This document shows, piece after piece, positions 45,601 to 54,329 of a DNA stretch of 64,000 bases. Made by a program: the position numbers and the translations under genes. The notes below the pieces were generated by a model. It did no database searches, was not told the origin of the DNA, and worked only from the letters and a program-made list of their open reading frames with translations. Source of the stretch: Leptospira kobayashii. Lineage in GTDB: Bacteria > Spirochaetota > Leptospiria > Leptospirales > Leptospiraceae. Within the stretch, counting starts at the first letter, position 1. Every line of letters begins with the position of its first letter. The DNA is taken from contig NZ_AP025028.1 of NCBI RefSeq assembly GCF_003114835.2, positions 1,702,001 through 1,766,000 on the forward strand, in the 5' to 3' direction.

Positions 45601-46761
45601 TTTCCTCTTCTTTTGGGTGGCGGTGAAGGTGAGACAGGGACTCCTATTTGGTTGCTTGGAATGACAGGAGTTCCTGCAACGACTCAGTCCGTAGCTGATG
45701 AGAACTCAGGAAGTGGTGGAAGCGGAGGCTCTGGTTCCGCAGGAAATGCACGGGTGGATGGAATGTATTTTTACCACTCTGATCATTTGGGATCAGTGAC
45801 AATGGTTACAGATGGGAACGGAAATGTTCTAGCAGGTGGCGAACGAGGTGGAAAGAGTCATATAACATATAAACCATACGGTGAGATTCTACGAACAGAT
45901 TCCTACGGACCAGATATAATGAAATATAAATATACTGGGCAAGAAGAAGATAAAGAGACGGGGCTTTATTATTATAAAGCAAGATATTACGACGCCTCTT
46001 TGGGAAGGTTCCTATCTAATGATAATATGATCTTTCCTGGGCAAACACAAGGAATGAACCGAAGTATGTATGTGGAAGGGAATCCTGTGAAATATAAAGA
46101 CCCAAGTGGGAATCGAATCAGCAATTCCTGGATGATGGCGGCAGTTGTGTATGCTATGGTGAAAGATGATAATAGTATGGGGTCTCTACAAAAGGGAGCT
46201 TGGATAGCAATGGCTTACAAGAAGGGTAGAGCAAAAGATATCAATCGTAGGCAAGATTATCAGAATTGGGATATTAGTAAGGGAGTGGATTGGTATGTAG
46301 ATAAAACAATGGGTGCTGTTAATAAATTTACTGATTTTTTTAAGAAATATCACCCTGTTCATGCATTAGATAGGGCATCCAGAGAGGGTCGTTTAGATCC
46401 AGAACGCAAAGGTAGGCGTCAAGCGAAGAAGGATTATTATTATGATACAATATTGACTATCAACTGCGGTCCTGGTGGGCGTTTGGATGGTTATAGCATA
46501 TGTGTTGCAATAAAGAATAATTATGTTAACCGTTATAAAGATACATTTCCTAGTGGTTATATAACTGGACGTGTACTTGATGCGGCAACATCTGTTCCTT
46601 GTGGTTCTGGAGGCTCGGTCGGTGTTCAGACTACGTCAAACAATTATGGATCTGTTACCGTTACGAGCATTTGGAGTTTATTTTTAAATAGCATCGTTAA
46701 TGTTTTAAATCAAACTAGCGCAAGTGGGCAAATAAATGACAACTGTACAAAAAATATTTAA
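39622..46761 (+). CDS. Giant SpvB/TcdB-RHS repeat protein
   Basis: This ~2,379-residue protein has a signal-like N-terminus, then an SpvB domain (IPLEIPEGTKGLTPELSFSY). VCBS/FG-GAP calcium loops follow at ~452, 503, 562, 623, 795, 878 and 929 (DINGDGISEF, DIDGDGKTDF). RHS/YD repeats span ~1200-1850. The RHS core is SDHLGSVTMVTDGNGNV and KYTGQEEDKETGLYYYKARY ... LGRFLSND at ~2050-2130. Between repeats and core (~1920-1990) lies an unusual insert with membrane helices. The last ~220 residues after DPSGNR are a variable C-terminal domain of unknown activity. I chose TTG 39622 (AGAGGA upstream, RKFVSFAIFLLL signal); TTG 39595 is an alternative. Confidence 0.88.
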   Translation: MRKFVSFAIFLLLISVCCFSFMGGGQLPLPLPDINGDSSGNAVTSIPLEIPEGTKGLTPELSFSYHSGSGNGLLGRGWSLSGAGYIKRDLGYGINYNSTDRFLSSDHGQLVDSLGNRSVYYTEEESYVSFYPQGDSGQGPTGFIAYDKEGTRYTFGGVGAQLTHPNGAVRIWGLAEVREVHGETIQYEWIVNQGELYPSKITYAGGKRYIQFEYEGRSDAYPEYSEKAYTLKNWRLNRVKFYSDDSLVHSYILSYGSEPGTGDSLLTKVEFKKDSLLSLSTHLPLEFSYTPRHSGIMAKLNAGGATPLSNGYGSEIDMEDRGYQLIKQIIFAVISMKVSQPSKNQVKEDKLKNKMTPSFYPKAAGGSSDGFDFNALNVDINRYNPETQYIARYPIGNKNRDMCNWGPLACICTVFPMCPPAVRIKCGEYTFFGMDSCNNGVLSPNRSNFATDINGDGISEFSRLLGKMDGDQIYIRTNDFATGASFDSPRFPIKYNTYSDTADIDGDGKTDFLYERSGILHVAYSNGSGLDNPIAYPQVLLTQSSQNYTRTSNYTNRDYAVDVNRDGRADFIHFYDNRMSVYLSVGRGFQSERVIWFTGRSLVLETMDTNPFIAHRMNQFSDIDGDGIPEHLHILNVNPPPEQSQLSAVTTRHDQELAAADAERQAYKDQINHVVNGWGATEGVINALSLKLHPDQRALYWDLVSRPGEATQEQKDELYKSVDRQFSEDVMKDLTERQADELDQEINRIKNVSLDSSVYHLIVTKLILAENRMDQFAIALPRDAVGAGGKNWLVDVNKDGLPDLLSLTNRNSHFNPYNYGTEDPYTFTNQVKVIMNTGGSFDTGNVIVSGLSTVIKPDRFAEKNDPYMEKAQSFDFTDIDENGTLDFVVKEMGNLSYHVYYGQGNGQFSGRFDFAVESEEIVASRFEDRNEDGIPDFFYQYGKNAVTRQLVLDSPAVTGGLLKRVTNGVNGAETVLNYNWKKSVSGAVLKGTGSYSTSLPNLAPQMLFTSVSSSKGAGLPIESTDYSYSNSRYKPGDLDTSISYGFETVTERNYINGGFVGRTVTSYIQNPTFPGMVSSKESYAGNDSLVERIAFAYSSYAPHGGTKLKLPTTITTMVYENGQVKDQKTQSITYQSAFAYEPSVVEETWNGRTTRKETSYQSNGSLQILAQPTENKTYIDGSLVEHTKQTYQAADLATQSRLVGNGEWYTSIYTYDGIGNVSSVTDSLGRTLSYEYGDLTRSKPTVVRNALGQSTTTVFDPKSDLEMSVVDSNGNKVESEYDTYDRKTKTIINGETLESYDYSFDGSSIIATKTTHTDEGDVWLKETKDLLGQTTKTESLAGDGNTFTEESRYDVKGREIQRSNRYLTGDSPVWSLTSYYLASEDTSERPRQIISYTGEVSEFTYGLHKTTANTSFQSEIIRSEELITDDFGQLVTKSINGETMSYAYSSQGKLIRVTDPGSGTTTMQYDIGGRKTSQTDSNSGTTTYTYNVAGELLTQADARGITHRYETDHLGRVTKLIPGSENPILFEYDRSNSVATTNVIGRLSKVTDETGITEFAYDRKGNVIAEKRILDDLQVIFQRTYDAFDRVKTTKYPEGTLVRNHYTGTGQLGFLTMDSHDGNSLNHTVVSYEGPKRDGNGYYIERKTGNGILTKIEFDPLRQRPLSYQTRLKDNSLEQSVSMSYDAKGNIISIQDQMNESRNQNFEYDNLNRVTKAIGKYGEEGYTYQRNGNLTKKGAFTYSYDNPNHIHAVTKANSANTGILSYSYDEIGNMIQRNGDTYRYNAIGKLAEVVSSGGDRFEYKYDFAGNRIKKTLLNLGTVTYSFGNSYEIYRSPGQPEKHTMFVIGAQGDLAAQYSRSDANLIQSLASNDWMVNPFCKDVAIDCTKYWENRIGFNFITILAETNLYVDGKFREGHRGIPWLLLTIALFVYVYKTKEGHLPEVKDSFAKKITSEAFGISFLPATSVFFQKQLPRYVTSLLVVIFSFTSTVGCFPLLLGGGEGETGTPIWLLGMTGVPATTQSVADENSGSGGSGGSGSAGNARVDGMYFYHSDHLGSVTMVTDGNGNVLAGGERGGKSHITYKPYGEILRTDSYGPDIMKYKYTGQEEDKETGLYYYKARYYDASLGRFLSNDNMIFPGQTQGMNRSMYVEGNPVKYKDPSGNRISNSWMMAAVVYAMVKDDNSMGSLQKGAWIAMAYKKGRAKDINRRQDYQNWDISKGVDWYVDKTMGAVNKFTDFFKKYHPVHALDRASREGRLDPERKGRRQAKKDYYYDTILTINCGPGGRLDGYSICVAIKNNYVNRYKDTFPSGYITGRVLDAATSVPCGSGGSVGVQTTSNNYGSVTVTSIWSLFLNSIVNVLNQTSASGQINDNCTKNI

Positions 46762-47053
46762 TATAAATAAATTATCAAAATCTATATTATTAATTTTTGC
46801 TGTATTATTACTGGATAATATTTTGTTAGGTGAAAATCAAATAAAAAAACCAAAATCTAAAGCAAAAGAGCACCGAGAAAAGCCAGTATGGAATTTTGAT
46901 TGTAAAGAGAAAAGAGATTGCTTGGAAAAATGTAATAATGCACCAGTTTTTCAAATGTATGGTCCAGACCAACAATATGTAAATCGTATTAAAACTGAGT
47001 GCTTTTCAGAGTGTAGTAGAAATGTTGATTGTAATAAAGGTTATTATGAGTAG
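46736..47053 (+). CDS. Small secreted Cys-patterned protein overlapping the RHS gene
   Basis: The 105-residue product overlaps the RHS end by 26 bp. It has a signal peptide (SKSILLIFAVLLLDNILLG), a basic linker and six Cys arranged C-x5-C-x3-C ... C-x3-C-x5-C (DCKEKRDCLEKC; ECFSECSRNVDC). The same arrangement appears in the frameshifted gene at 47583. No named family is known to me. Tight coupling to the RHS gene suggests an immunity or chaperone role in the periplasm, but this is inference. The next gene's ATG overlaps its stop. Confidence 0.6.
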   Translation: MTTVQKIFNINKLSKSILLIFAVLLLDNILLGENQIKKPKSKAKEHREKPVWNFDCKEKRDCLEKCNNAPVFQMYGPDQQYVNRIKTECFSECSRNVDCNKGYYE

Positions 47054-47465
47054 AATAAATAAACTAACAATTAAGATTTTATTTTTAGCGCTCTCATTAT
47101 TTTCGTGTGGGAAAAATCAAGGAGTAAAAAACGAAAGTTTAATAAGCCTTGCGGATGCAGATAAAGAATATTCATTGATTTCTTTTTTAAAGCAAACGGA
47201 ATACTTTCCAAATAATTCTGTCTTTTTCGGTAGAACTCTTTATCCACCTAACTATCATTGCGATAGAGAAATCTATTTTGATAAGAGCGACTTCCGAGGT
47301 TGCATGAGTCAATTGTCTATTTTTAAATTTAGCTCTAGAAATATTGATGAACTAAATTTAGAAATAACAGATTTTGTTTCAAGAGTATGTAAATTAAGGA
47401 GAATTATCTTCTTAAAAGATTCCATAACAGGTGGCGAGTTAAATTTTTGCGATGTCAAATTGTAA
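47046..47465 (+). CDS. Small lipoprotein, third gene of the RHS unit
   Basis: From ATG 47046 the product is ~139 residues with the signal MSRINKLTIKILFLALSLFS and a lipobox Cys (FSCGKN). It has four further Cys (YHCDREIYF, GCMSQL, RVCKLR, NFCDVKL), suggesting disulfides. The ATG overlaps the previous stop (ATGAGTAG). No family recognised. Lipoproteins are common immunity factors for contact-type toxins, so a role in protecting against the RHS C-terminal domain is possible. Confidence 0.6.
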   Translation: MSRINKLTIKILFLALSLFSCGKNQGVKNESLISLADADKEYSLISFLKQTEYFPNNSVFFGRTLYPPNYHCDREIYFDKSDFRGCMSQLSIFKFSSRNIDELNLEITDFVSRVCKLRRIIFLKDSITGGELNFCDVKL

Positions 47466-47582
47466 CTTTGATTGATAGTATTTATCATAAAACTAACGAC
47501 CTCGCCTGACAGAAATAATCTTCAGGTGAAGGAGCGAATTTGACAATAATATTAAAGTAATTATGATCGTAATTAGGTCTGA

Positions 47583-47971
47583 TTAATTTAATTTGCAGGA
47601 CATTTCATTACAAGCACGCAGACATCCTTCCCTATCTTTAAAGACATAAAAAGAAATACCTACTCTTCGTGGTAGCTCGGGACAGTTTTTTATACATTTT
47701 TCCTTATCTTTACATTCCTGGGAATTGTAGCCAAGGGTTTGATTTAAATAGTAAGGGTGAATTCCTTTTGCGCCTTTGAAATCTACTTCAGTTTTCTTTC
47801 CTTCAGGGGAGAGGGGGGATTAAATGGATTAGGAAAATAGCAAGGCAAACACTTTTCCTGAAGTTTCTTTTTAAAATCTGCAAGGTGTACATTTCTATAG
47901 CTTAATTTAAGAGCTAATGCAATAGATTCAATGAAAATTATTAATCGGATGAGTCCAAATTGCTTTGGCAA
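47583..47971 (-). pseudogene. Frameshifted paralogue of the Cys-patterned protein
   Basis: The 3' frame reads YLNQTLGYNSQECKDKEKC, then IKNC ... EGCLRACNEMSCKLN and stop: C-x5-C-x3-C ... C-x3-C-x4-C, as in the gene at 46736. It has no start; the 5' part (MPKQFGLIRLIIFIESIALA ...) continues in another frame. The switch falls near a run of six G (47813-47818). A one-base repair would join them into a ~130-residue secreted protein. The other part of the gap (47466-47582) holds nothing. Confidence 0.6.
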
Positions 47972-47990
47972 GAGTTCCGATATTAAATCA

Positions 47991-48305
47991 TTAAACTGTT
48001 ACTAATGAAGGAACATTTAGAAAGGTTAGCATAGGTTTTTGCGTTCGTTTTATCTCATGATTTCTAATATATCTTATTGATTCTTTAAGATATTCATTAG
48101 AAGAGCAAAACTTTCCGCTTTCAGTCGCAATCATATTGTTATGAAATATCACTACTTCTTCATACATGAAACCAGATTTCATGTAAAAATCAGTTAGGAA
48201 ATCATAAAAATCTATATTACCTACATCTAATACCTTATCTATCAAATAATTATGATAGTAATCCTTAACCTTCTTTAAACGCACCTCAAATGAAATTTTT
48301 GTCAT
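47991..48305 (-). CDS. Hypothetical protein following the PrimPol gene
   Basis: I start at ATG 48305, which has AGGAG 7 nt upstream; the frame is open further, into the PrimPol gene. The ~104-residue product (MTKISFEVRLKKVKDYYHNY; FLTDFYMKSGFMYEEVVIFH) is helical and charged without membrane segments. No family recognised. It follows the PrimPol stop by 16 bp and is probably a replication accessory or regulator. Confidence 0.55.
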   Translation of the reverse strand: MTKISFEVRLKKVKDYYHNYLIDKVLDVGNIDFYDFLTDFYMKSGFMYEEVVIFHNNMIATESGKFCSSNEYLKESIRYIRNHEIKRTQKPMLTFLNVPSLVTV

Positions 48306-48321
48306 ATTTTCTCCTATTTTT

Positions 48322-50580
48322 TTATGATCGCATTTTTTCTTCCTTATAGTTTGTATTTTTATACTCATTCCAATATGTTCTATTCTGTGAATATTCTTTA
48401 GAATAATGAGAGAATGTATTAAAAGGTTTCAATTTAGGAATTCTTAATCTACTACCGTTTTTGAAATTTTTTGTAACTCTATAATTAGATATGTCACTAG
48501 GGATGTGTTCAGGATCGACTTTGGCTATAAATTCAAGCATTGATTTTTTATATTCGGTATCCTTTGCATTCTTGAGTTTGGTTGATAATCCTAATTCTGA
48601 AGATTTGTATGCTTTTAGTTCCGAATTATATTCCACGAATCCATACTCAACTAATAAATTTAACTTTTGTTTTATGGTCGTTGTTTTGTTTTTAGTGTTT
48701 GGAAATAACTGATAGATTTCTTTTAAATTTTTAGAATATTCTGAATCGAATAATTTTGTAAATAATATTGAGCCAAGATTTCCAATTCCCTTTATTTTAG
48801 ATAATTCAGGGAGGAGTTCTGGAGTGTATACAGATGAATCTATCAATTTGAATTTCATATCACGGCTAATTTCAATAGTACCTAAAAAAATTAATTCTTT
48901 AATTTCTGGCTCATTATCTTCATTTAATAATGTCGCTGTTTTCTTTCGGATCTTTATAAATCTTTTAGACTCTAGCTTTTTTAAACAGCGTGATGTGGTT
49001 TGTAAGCTAACTCCAGATAGAAGAGAAATTTGATACATTGATTCATAATTTAAATGGAAATTATTTTTTGGAATTATATTATTTGCTGATGCAAGTTTTA
49101 AAGCACGCTCTACTATCGTTTGAAATATTTTTGCACAGTTAGATGCTGAGCCTTTAAAATAGTATGTATAGTCTATGCACTGCGTGTCGGCGGAAAAATT
49201 CGTTAATTTATGGTAGATTCTATCTCCAGACACCCTATTAGATGCCCTCATATCAGCTTGAACTTTATCGGCTAATTGAATAAAATAATTGCGATCTGTT
49301 ATCTTTACTTCTCCGAGGAAATCATGTTTAATAATTGTCCAGATTAATTCTATTGGAATGTTTCTGATCAATTGCGATTTAATGAATCCATATTCGAATG
49401 ATGATCTATCTAATTTTTCTGAATACTTTTTTGTAAATTGTGATGTATAAAGGTTAGTTAAAAACTTTGCTCTGAAGACTTCTGGTTTGTTGACGGAATA
49501 ATTATTATAGGCACAATTCTTGGTTTTCCATTGGTCATAGAAAAATTCATAAGGGTAGTTGTCATGGAGTAAGGTTTTCAGGAAGATTTCTTTTTTTTCT
49601 TCGAATTGAACTAGGACATTTGGATTTTGAGTCTGAATATAATCTTTATAAATTAAACTTGCCTCCTGATCTTTTGATAACTCATCTATCATTGCCTGGC
49701 TATATTGATTAATGTCATTGGTTTGAAAATCTTTGATTAAATTTAGTATATTATTTTGGAGGAGGGGTATCTGTTTTACTTTCTTTTTGATCAAGTTTTG
49801 TTTACTGTTCTTTGAAGTGTCAAAAATCTGATCCAATATAGACTCATCAATACTTAGAATTTCATTATCATTGTATATTTGATATTCATTATGCTCCCAA
49901 TCATCAGACATTACCGTTTTATTTTCCGTTCTTTTGAAAAAGAATTTGGATGGGGGTAGAATTATGTTTCCAGTGCCGAGCAAATCAAAGTCCAAGGCTT
50001 GGTCTTCGGATAATCCTGATTTTAAAACTTGTTCGTCGCCAAAATCTAATAATTTATTTAACTTTAGGCATTTGGTTTTACGTGTAAAATATTTCGAATT
50101 GGGTTTGTTTTCCAATCTGAAATAGTAATGGAAACCGCCATTTCCAGATGTAACTGAAAATGTATTATTGAAAAGCTCTAATAATTCAGAAATAGCTTTG
50201 GAATTGCTAATAGAAGTAAATTTCGAAACTATTTCTAATTGTTTGAAAGTATTTTCTGCATTGTCTACATCAATGACTAGCAAATCAGTAAAATCAAGGA
50301 TTAGCCCAATGTTTAATTGGTTATTTAAGTAATGTTTTCTGGAGGTTTTATTGTAACGAGTTTCTAGTTTGAAGTATTCGGAAACTCTGTCGAGGTAGGT
50401 TTCATTCCAACTATATTTTATATCAGCCCATTTGATTCCGCTGAGAGGTTTTTTTACTGGCTTCTTTTTTATTTCATCATACTCTACATACTTTTTAAGT
50501 AAGATGTATGCTAAGTTTTGCAGTTTTTTTGGTAATCTTTTGTCTATTAGATTATAATAATTTGAATTCCCGTTTCCCAT
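48322..50580 (-). CDS. PrimPol-type replication protein (bifunctional primase/polymerase)
   Basis: The 752-residue protein has an archaeo-eukaryotic primase/PrimPol domain: LLVIDVDN (D104, D106), SVTSGNGGFHYYF (H151) and LDFDLLGTGNIILPPS (third acidic site ~197-199), as in plasmid and phage replication proteins (prim-pol, PF09250 type). The central part is helical. A winged-helix-like segment (YQISLLSGVSLQTTSRCLKK) lies at ~520. No helicase Walker A motif was found. Its 5' end borders a 1.5 kb A/T-rich non-coding stretch that could contain the origin. This marks a plasmid- or phage-derived replicon, probably integrated. Confidence 0.78.
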   Translation of the reverse strand: MGNGNSNYYNLIDKRLPKKLQNLAYILLKKYVEYDEIKKKPVKKPLSGIKWADIKYSWNETYLDRVSEYFKLETRYNKTSRKHYLNNQLNIGLILDFTDLLVIDVDNAENTFKQLEIVSKFTSISNSKAISELLELFNNTFSVTSGNGGFHYYFRLENKPNSKYFTRKTKCLKLNKLLDFGDEQVLKSGLSEDQALDFDLLGTGNIILPPSKFFFKRTENKTVMSDDWEHNEYQIYNDNEILSIDESILDQIFDTSKNSKQNLIKKKVKQIPLLQNNILNLIKDFQTNDINQYSQAMIDELSKDQEASLIYKDYIQTQNPNVLVQFEEKKEIFLKTLLHDNYPYEFFYDQWKTKNCAYNNYSVNKPEVFRAKFLTNLYTSQFTKKYSEKLDRSSFEYGFIKSQLIRNIPIELIWTIIKHDFLGEVKITDRNYFIQLADKVQADMRASNRVSGDRIYHKLTNFSADTQCIDYTYYFKGSASNCAKIFQTIVERALKLASANNIIPKNNFHLNYESMYQISLLSGVSLQTTSRCLKKLESKRFIKIRKKTATLLNEDNEPEIKELIFLGTIEISRDMKFKLIDSSVYTPELLPELSKIKGIGNLGSILFTKLFDSEYSKNLKEIYQLFPNTKNKTTTIKQKLNLLVEYGFVEYNSELKAYKSSELGLSTKLKNAKDTEYKKSMLEFIAKVDPEHIPSDISNYRVTKNFKNGSRLRIPKLKPFNTFSHYSKEYSQNRTYWNEYKNTNYKEEKMRS

Positions 50581-52108
50581 AAATACCCTATCACCCCATA
50601 ATTCATTGGACGTATTGAATTATAAAATACAATAAAACTAAAAAATAATTTCAATGTATCTTATACCAAAATTTATTGATAAGTTGTATAGTCAAATGTA
50701 TATTCATTAATTATGATTTATTTTAATAAAAAATATTTTATCATTCCTTAATGAATATTTTTATGTTTTTCTATTCTATTTACTTGGATAAATTTAATCA
50801 AAATTATAATTTGCGCTACATGTTTTATAGTTATGCAATTTGATTAAACTGTTTACATATAATTATATAAAAAATTCAAATGTTGTTTTTAGTATAGGTA
50901 TAATGTGAATTGAAGGTATATATTTATTATTTAATTTTAATAGAATGTTGTCGTATATTTTTAAAAACTAAAAAATGAGACTAATAATCTATATTGTATT
51001 TATATATTATTAATACCAAATTTTAGTTTTATTAATTTGTGATGCAACATTTGAAAATTATTCTGAGCGAAGCGAAGTATTGAAAGAATCAAATATTTAT
51101 TGTATTTATAAAAATTTAAAATTTTATCTAACTATTAATTAACCTATACCCTTAAATCTACTTTAATCTATATTAGAAAAGTAAGAATCATATTTTTTAC
51201 CTCTAAATTATTTATATTAAATTTTACTTAATAGCTTTTTATACCTAAAGAATAGAAATTCTTAGATTCAAAGTGTCATTAATATATGAAATTAAGTTTT
51301 AAACCTGAACATTTTAGAGCTGATTATGAAAATTGTAGTTCAGATAGATTTTTTTCATTATTGATGCTGAAGCTTTAAAATAATCCTAGGTATCTTGTAT
51401 ATGGAATAGCGATTCTATTTGAATTTTTTGTTTCCTGTGACATAGATTTTATTAGGTCTTAAAGGCTCTTAGAACACCCTTTATTTGCTCATAGAATCAA
51501 AATCTAGAGGCTTTGGTAGGAAATACTATCTTAGGTATACTTCAACATTGGAAGCTCGCAAAATCGAATTTATGATGGCGAAGTAAAGAGATGTAGAAGC
51601 TCATTTTTGTGGAGATCGGGAATGGTGTATTGGAATAGGGCGAGTACATAATTTTTTCTACTCTGAAGGTATAATTTACTCAAAGTTTCTTTTTTTTATC
51701 TTGTTGATGGATAATATTCAAAATCTAAATAAAGATCTTTGTTATAAATAGCACATTGTTAATTACCTACTTTTATTCTCCGTCATTTTGGAAATTTACC
51801 ATTTCTAATCCTAGGTTTGATATTTTTAATCCTTAATATAATTAGTTGCTCTAGTAAATTTGCATTACTGCCTTCCGAATTGATACTAGTAATATTCATA
51901 GGTTTACTCCTATTAGTTCATAGTAGGTTGAATTTGTTAGAAAGTGCGAAGGCTATCAGCTTTTGATTTGCAAACTTTCGTTAGGTTTTTTATCATAAAC
52001 TAAGCCAAAAGTAATGGGAGGTTACACAATCGGTAGTTTTGTAACCCTAAAATTTGAAATATGTTAGTTGCCATGAAGTCTTCAGGACTTCGGAAAAGAA
52101 TATTGTAT
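50581..52108. other. 1.5 kb very A/T-rich non-coding region, candidate origin
   Basis: No gene of normal length is visible. The stretch 50600-51300 is extremely A/T-rich with many TATTTA/TTAATA runs, directly upstream of the PrimPol gene, as expected for a replication origin. At 51783-51899 (minus) a 38-codon frame with AGGAG and start MNITSINSEG resembles the OrfA start of the IS3 relic at 21072 at DNA level (~85% over ~40 bp), so part is IS debris. Iterated sites were not proven by eye. Confidence 0.4.
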
Positions 52109-52468
52109 TTACCGAAGCGGCAAATTTGTTTTTATAAAAAGTTTAGCAATATCGCTGGAGATAGGTAACGGAGTCATAATCCCTACATTGGAACCACCTG
52201 TATTGCCTATAGGTGCTCTTCCTAGCAGTGAACCTATTCCTGCGACTAAGAGTCTTATGATCTGACCTAGAATTTCTTTTCCATCTTTCTTTCTGATTCC
52301 TACTTTTAGCATCCACCAATGATTGATTGTATGAGGGATTGCATTTCTTTGTCCCAAAATATGAGCTTTCTCTAAATGGGTAAAAGCTTCGTCCCATTTC
52401 TTTGATAAATAAAGTTCCTTTGCAATTTTCATTTCTTTTCCAAAAGCTTCTTTAATAATTAGATTCAT
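52109..52468 (-). CDS. DUF3703 protein
   Basis: The 119-residue product matches DUF3703 throughout: AFTHLEKAHILGQRNAIPHT, the NHWWMLKVGIRKKDGKEILG block, QIIRLLVAGIGSLLGRAPIG and GNTGGSNVGIMTPLPISSDI. The family is usually found beside heavy-metal resistance genes, often Czc-type pumps, which fits the divergent RND operon 120 bp away. Conserved His and Trp might bind metal, but no activity is known. It is complete. Confidence 0.8.
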   Translation of the reverse strand: MNLIIKEAFGKEMKIAKELYLSKKWDEAFTHLEKAHILGQRNAIPHTINHWWMLKVGIRKKDGKEILGQIIRLLVAGIGSLLGRAPIGNTGGSNVGIMTPLPISSDIAKLFIKTNLPLR

Positions 52469-52588
52469 TTTAGGTCTGCTTCCTTAACACTGGTCTATTT
52501 GCTTCGTTCTCCAATGCAGTTGTTATATTGCTAAATTTTTCAACCAAAATTTTACTTTACAATTTTTTGCCAGAAAGAATATGTAAAT

Positions 52589-52975
52589 ATGGGTTCAGTA
52601 AGTGCCAAAATACTAGTGGTTTTTTCTTTAATATCCGCTACTATATTGGCATCTAGCTGTAACTTATTTTGTGAGTTGAATAATCTTGATAAGATTGCAA
52701 CTTCATTGCGATTGAACGTAGAGCCGTGTCATAATTCAGAAGAATCTGATGAGTCGGCAGGGTGCGAATGGGATTCAGGAACACTTGATTTATCTCGTAA
52801 AGATAAACTCACAAACCTTACATTCTTCTTTTCTTTGCTTCAATACTATATCTCCTTTCTTGATCAGAAAATTGATTTTAAGAAAGGTTTATTTGTTTTA
52901 ACTTACTTCAAAGTATTTCTCCAAATCCCTTCTGATACAATTCAAAGTATCAACTCAATCCGTATCATCATTTAA
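52589..52975 (+). CDS. Small secreted Cys protein heading the second metal operon
   Basis: The 128-residue product has a signal (AKILVVFSLISATILASSC) and a short acidic Cys/His segment, EPCHNSEESDESAGCEWDSG. This resembles CHPSSENDKNQAGSENNCC of the protein at 8368: both are secreted, start an RND operon and sit before TolC. I propose one small family tied to metal efflux (inference). ATG 52589 lacks a good ribosome site; TTTACA at 52556 could be a -35 element. Function unknown, perhaps periplasmic metal capture. Confidence 0.55.
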   Translation: MGSVSAKILVVFSLISATILASSCNLFCELNNLDKIATSLRLNVEPCHNSEESDESAGCEWDSGTLDLSRKDKLTNLTFFFSLLQYYISFLDQKIDFKKGLFVLTYFKVFLQIPSDTIQSINSIRIII

Positions 52976-53021
52976 CCTTCGTTATTAGAGTGAATACTTT
53001 GATAACGAGGAGGTTAGTTGT

Positions 53022-54329
53022 ATGTACTCATATTTTCTAAGACGAAATCGTCTTTTCCACAAAACTATTTCTATACTGATATTTCTATTCGTTTATCCTT
53101 TGGTTTCTGCTGAATCCAGCAAAAAAGAGGTAGGTTTAAATGAAATTATAAATTTAGCAGAGAAAAATTCACCTTTGCTTATGTCGATGAATTCCGATTT
53201 GGAATCATTGTATTATAAAAAAAAGCAGGAAGGAATGACCCAAAATCCATCCGTTACCATCGACTACGGACAAAGAAAAGCTGCAAACGAATCTGGAGCT
53301 GAATATTCTTTCCAGTTTGAGCAACCAATTTATTACCCAGGAAGAAAAGAACTCAAACAACTGCTTGTTGATAATGATGCAAAGATAAAAGAAGTTCAGT
53401 ATGCGGAAGCAAATAATTCAATTCGTTTGAATTCGGTTAAGTTCGCATACCGTTATTTCATTGCAGATCAAAAAAGGAATCATGTTAAAGAAAGAATTAG
53501 AAGGCTTTCCAAGATGGAGACTTATATAAAGGCGAGACCATTTATAACCCCTCAAGCCAAAACGGATCTTTTTATTATAGAAAGGCGATTACTCGGCTTA
53601 AAGAAACATTTTAACGATTTGGAATTGGATGCTTCCAAAAATTATGAATCAATGAATTTCTTTTTGCGAATGGAATCGGTTCCCATTCTATCTCTCCCTT
53701 TTTTTAACGAAGGAATCAAATTTGATCAAGCGGATCTTCTTAAAAAATCAATGAATCGGAATCCTATGATTCTTGCCGCAAAAGGAGAAATAGAAAAAGC
53801 GAAAACAGAGCTTCGGATGGCAAACTTGGAAAAATATCCTGACTATTCCGTAGTCAGCCAGGTAGGGGAAGACCGTTCAGGTGTCTCCAACCGTTTCTTC
53901 GATCTTGGATTGAAATTTAGAGTTCCTCTTTGGGATAGGTATCAGAACAAAGTCGGCTCCGCAGAAACCAACCTGGAAGCTAAGGCGAGTAAGCTTACCT
54001 ATCAGGAAAGTCTGATAGGTATGACTTTTAATCAGGCATTTTTGGATTACGAACAATCAAAAGTAAATATCAAATTATTCAATTTATCAAAGTTAGATGA
54101 AATTGAAAGAGACTTGAATTTTGCGGATGTGGAGTTTACCAAAGCACGAATTCAGCTCATCAGTTACTTGGAATTGGAAAATCAACTCCATGAAACACAT
54201 CATGCCATTTTAGATGCCCAGCAGACTCATATAGAAGCTTTTTTGAATCTTCTATATATTACCAATGAAAAAGAAATCATAGGAGTATTAAAGAATGTTA
54301 GCCAGACTTTTGAATACAATTTTAAATAA
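53022..54329 (+). CDS. TolC-family outer-membrane efflux protein (CzcC-like)
   Basis: The 435-residue protein has a signal peptide ([17 protein letters not shown]) and two halves of the outer-membrane efflux fold: [47 protein letters not shown], and in the second half [20 protein letters not shown] with [20 protein letters not shown]. It would form the outer channel for the RND pump whose gene starts 35 bp before its own stop. GAGGAG precedes the ATG. Length is typical. Confidence 0.86.
   Translation: MYSYFLRRNRLFHKTISILIFLFVYPLVSAESSKKEVGLNEIINLAEKNSPLLMSMNSDLESLYYKKKQEGMTQNPSVTIDYGQRKAANESGAEYSFQFEQPIYYPGRKELKQLLVDNDAKIKEVQYAEANNSIRLNSVKFAYRYFIADQKRNHVKERIRRLSKMETYIKARPFITPQAKTDLFIIERRLLGLKKHFNDLELDASKNYESMNFFLRMESVPILSLPFFNEGIKFDQADLLKKSMNRNPMILAAKGEIEKAKTELRMANLEKYPDYSVVSQVGEDRSGVSNRFFDLGLKFRVPLWDRYQNKVGSAETNLEAKASKLTYQESLIGMTFNQAFLDYEQSKVNIKLFNLSKLDEIERDLNFADVEFTKARIQLISYLELENQLHETHHAILDAQQTHIEAFLNLLYITNEKEIIGVLKNVSQTFEYNFK

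Noticed and set aside
51287..51379. 30-codon frame beginning MKLSFKPEHF in the A/T-rich region
   Set aside because: Too short, no ribosome site, and frames of this length are expected by chance there.
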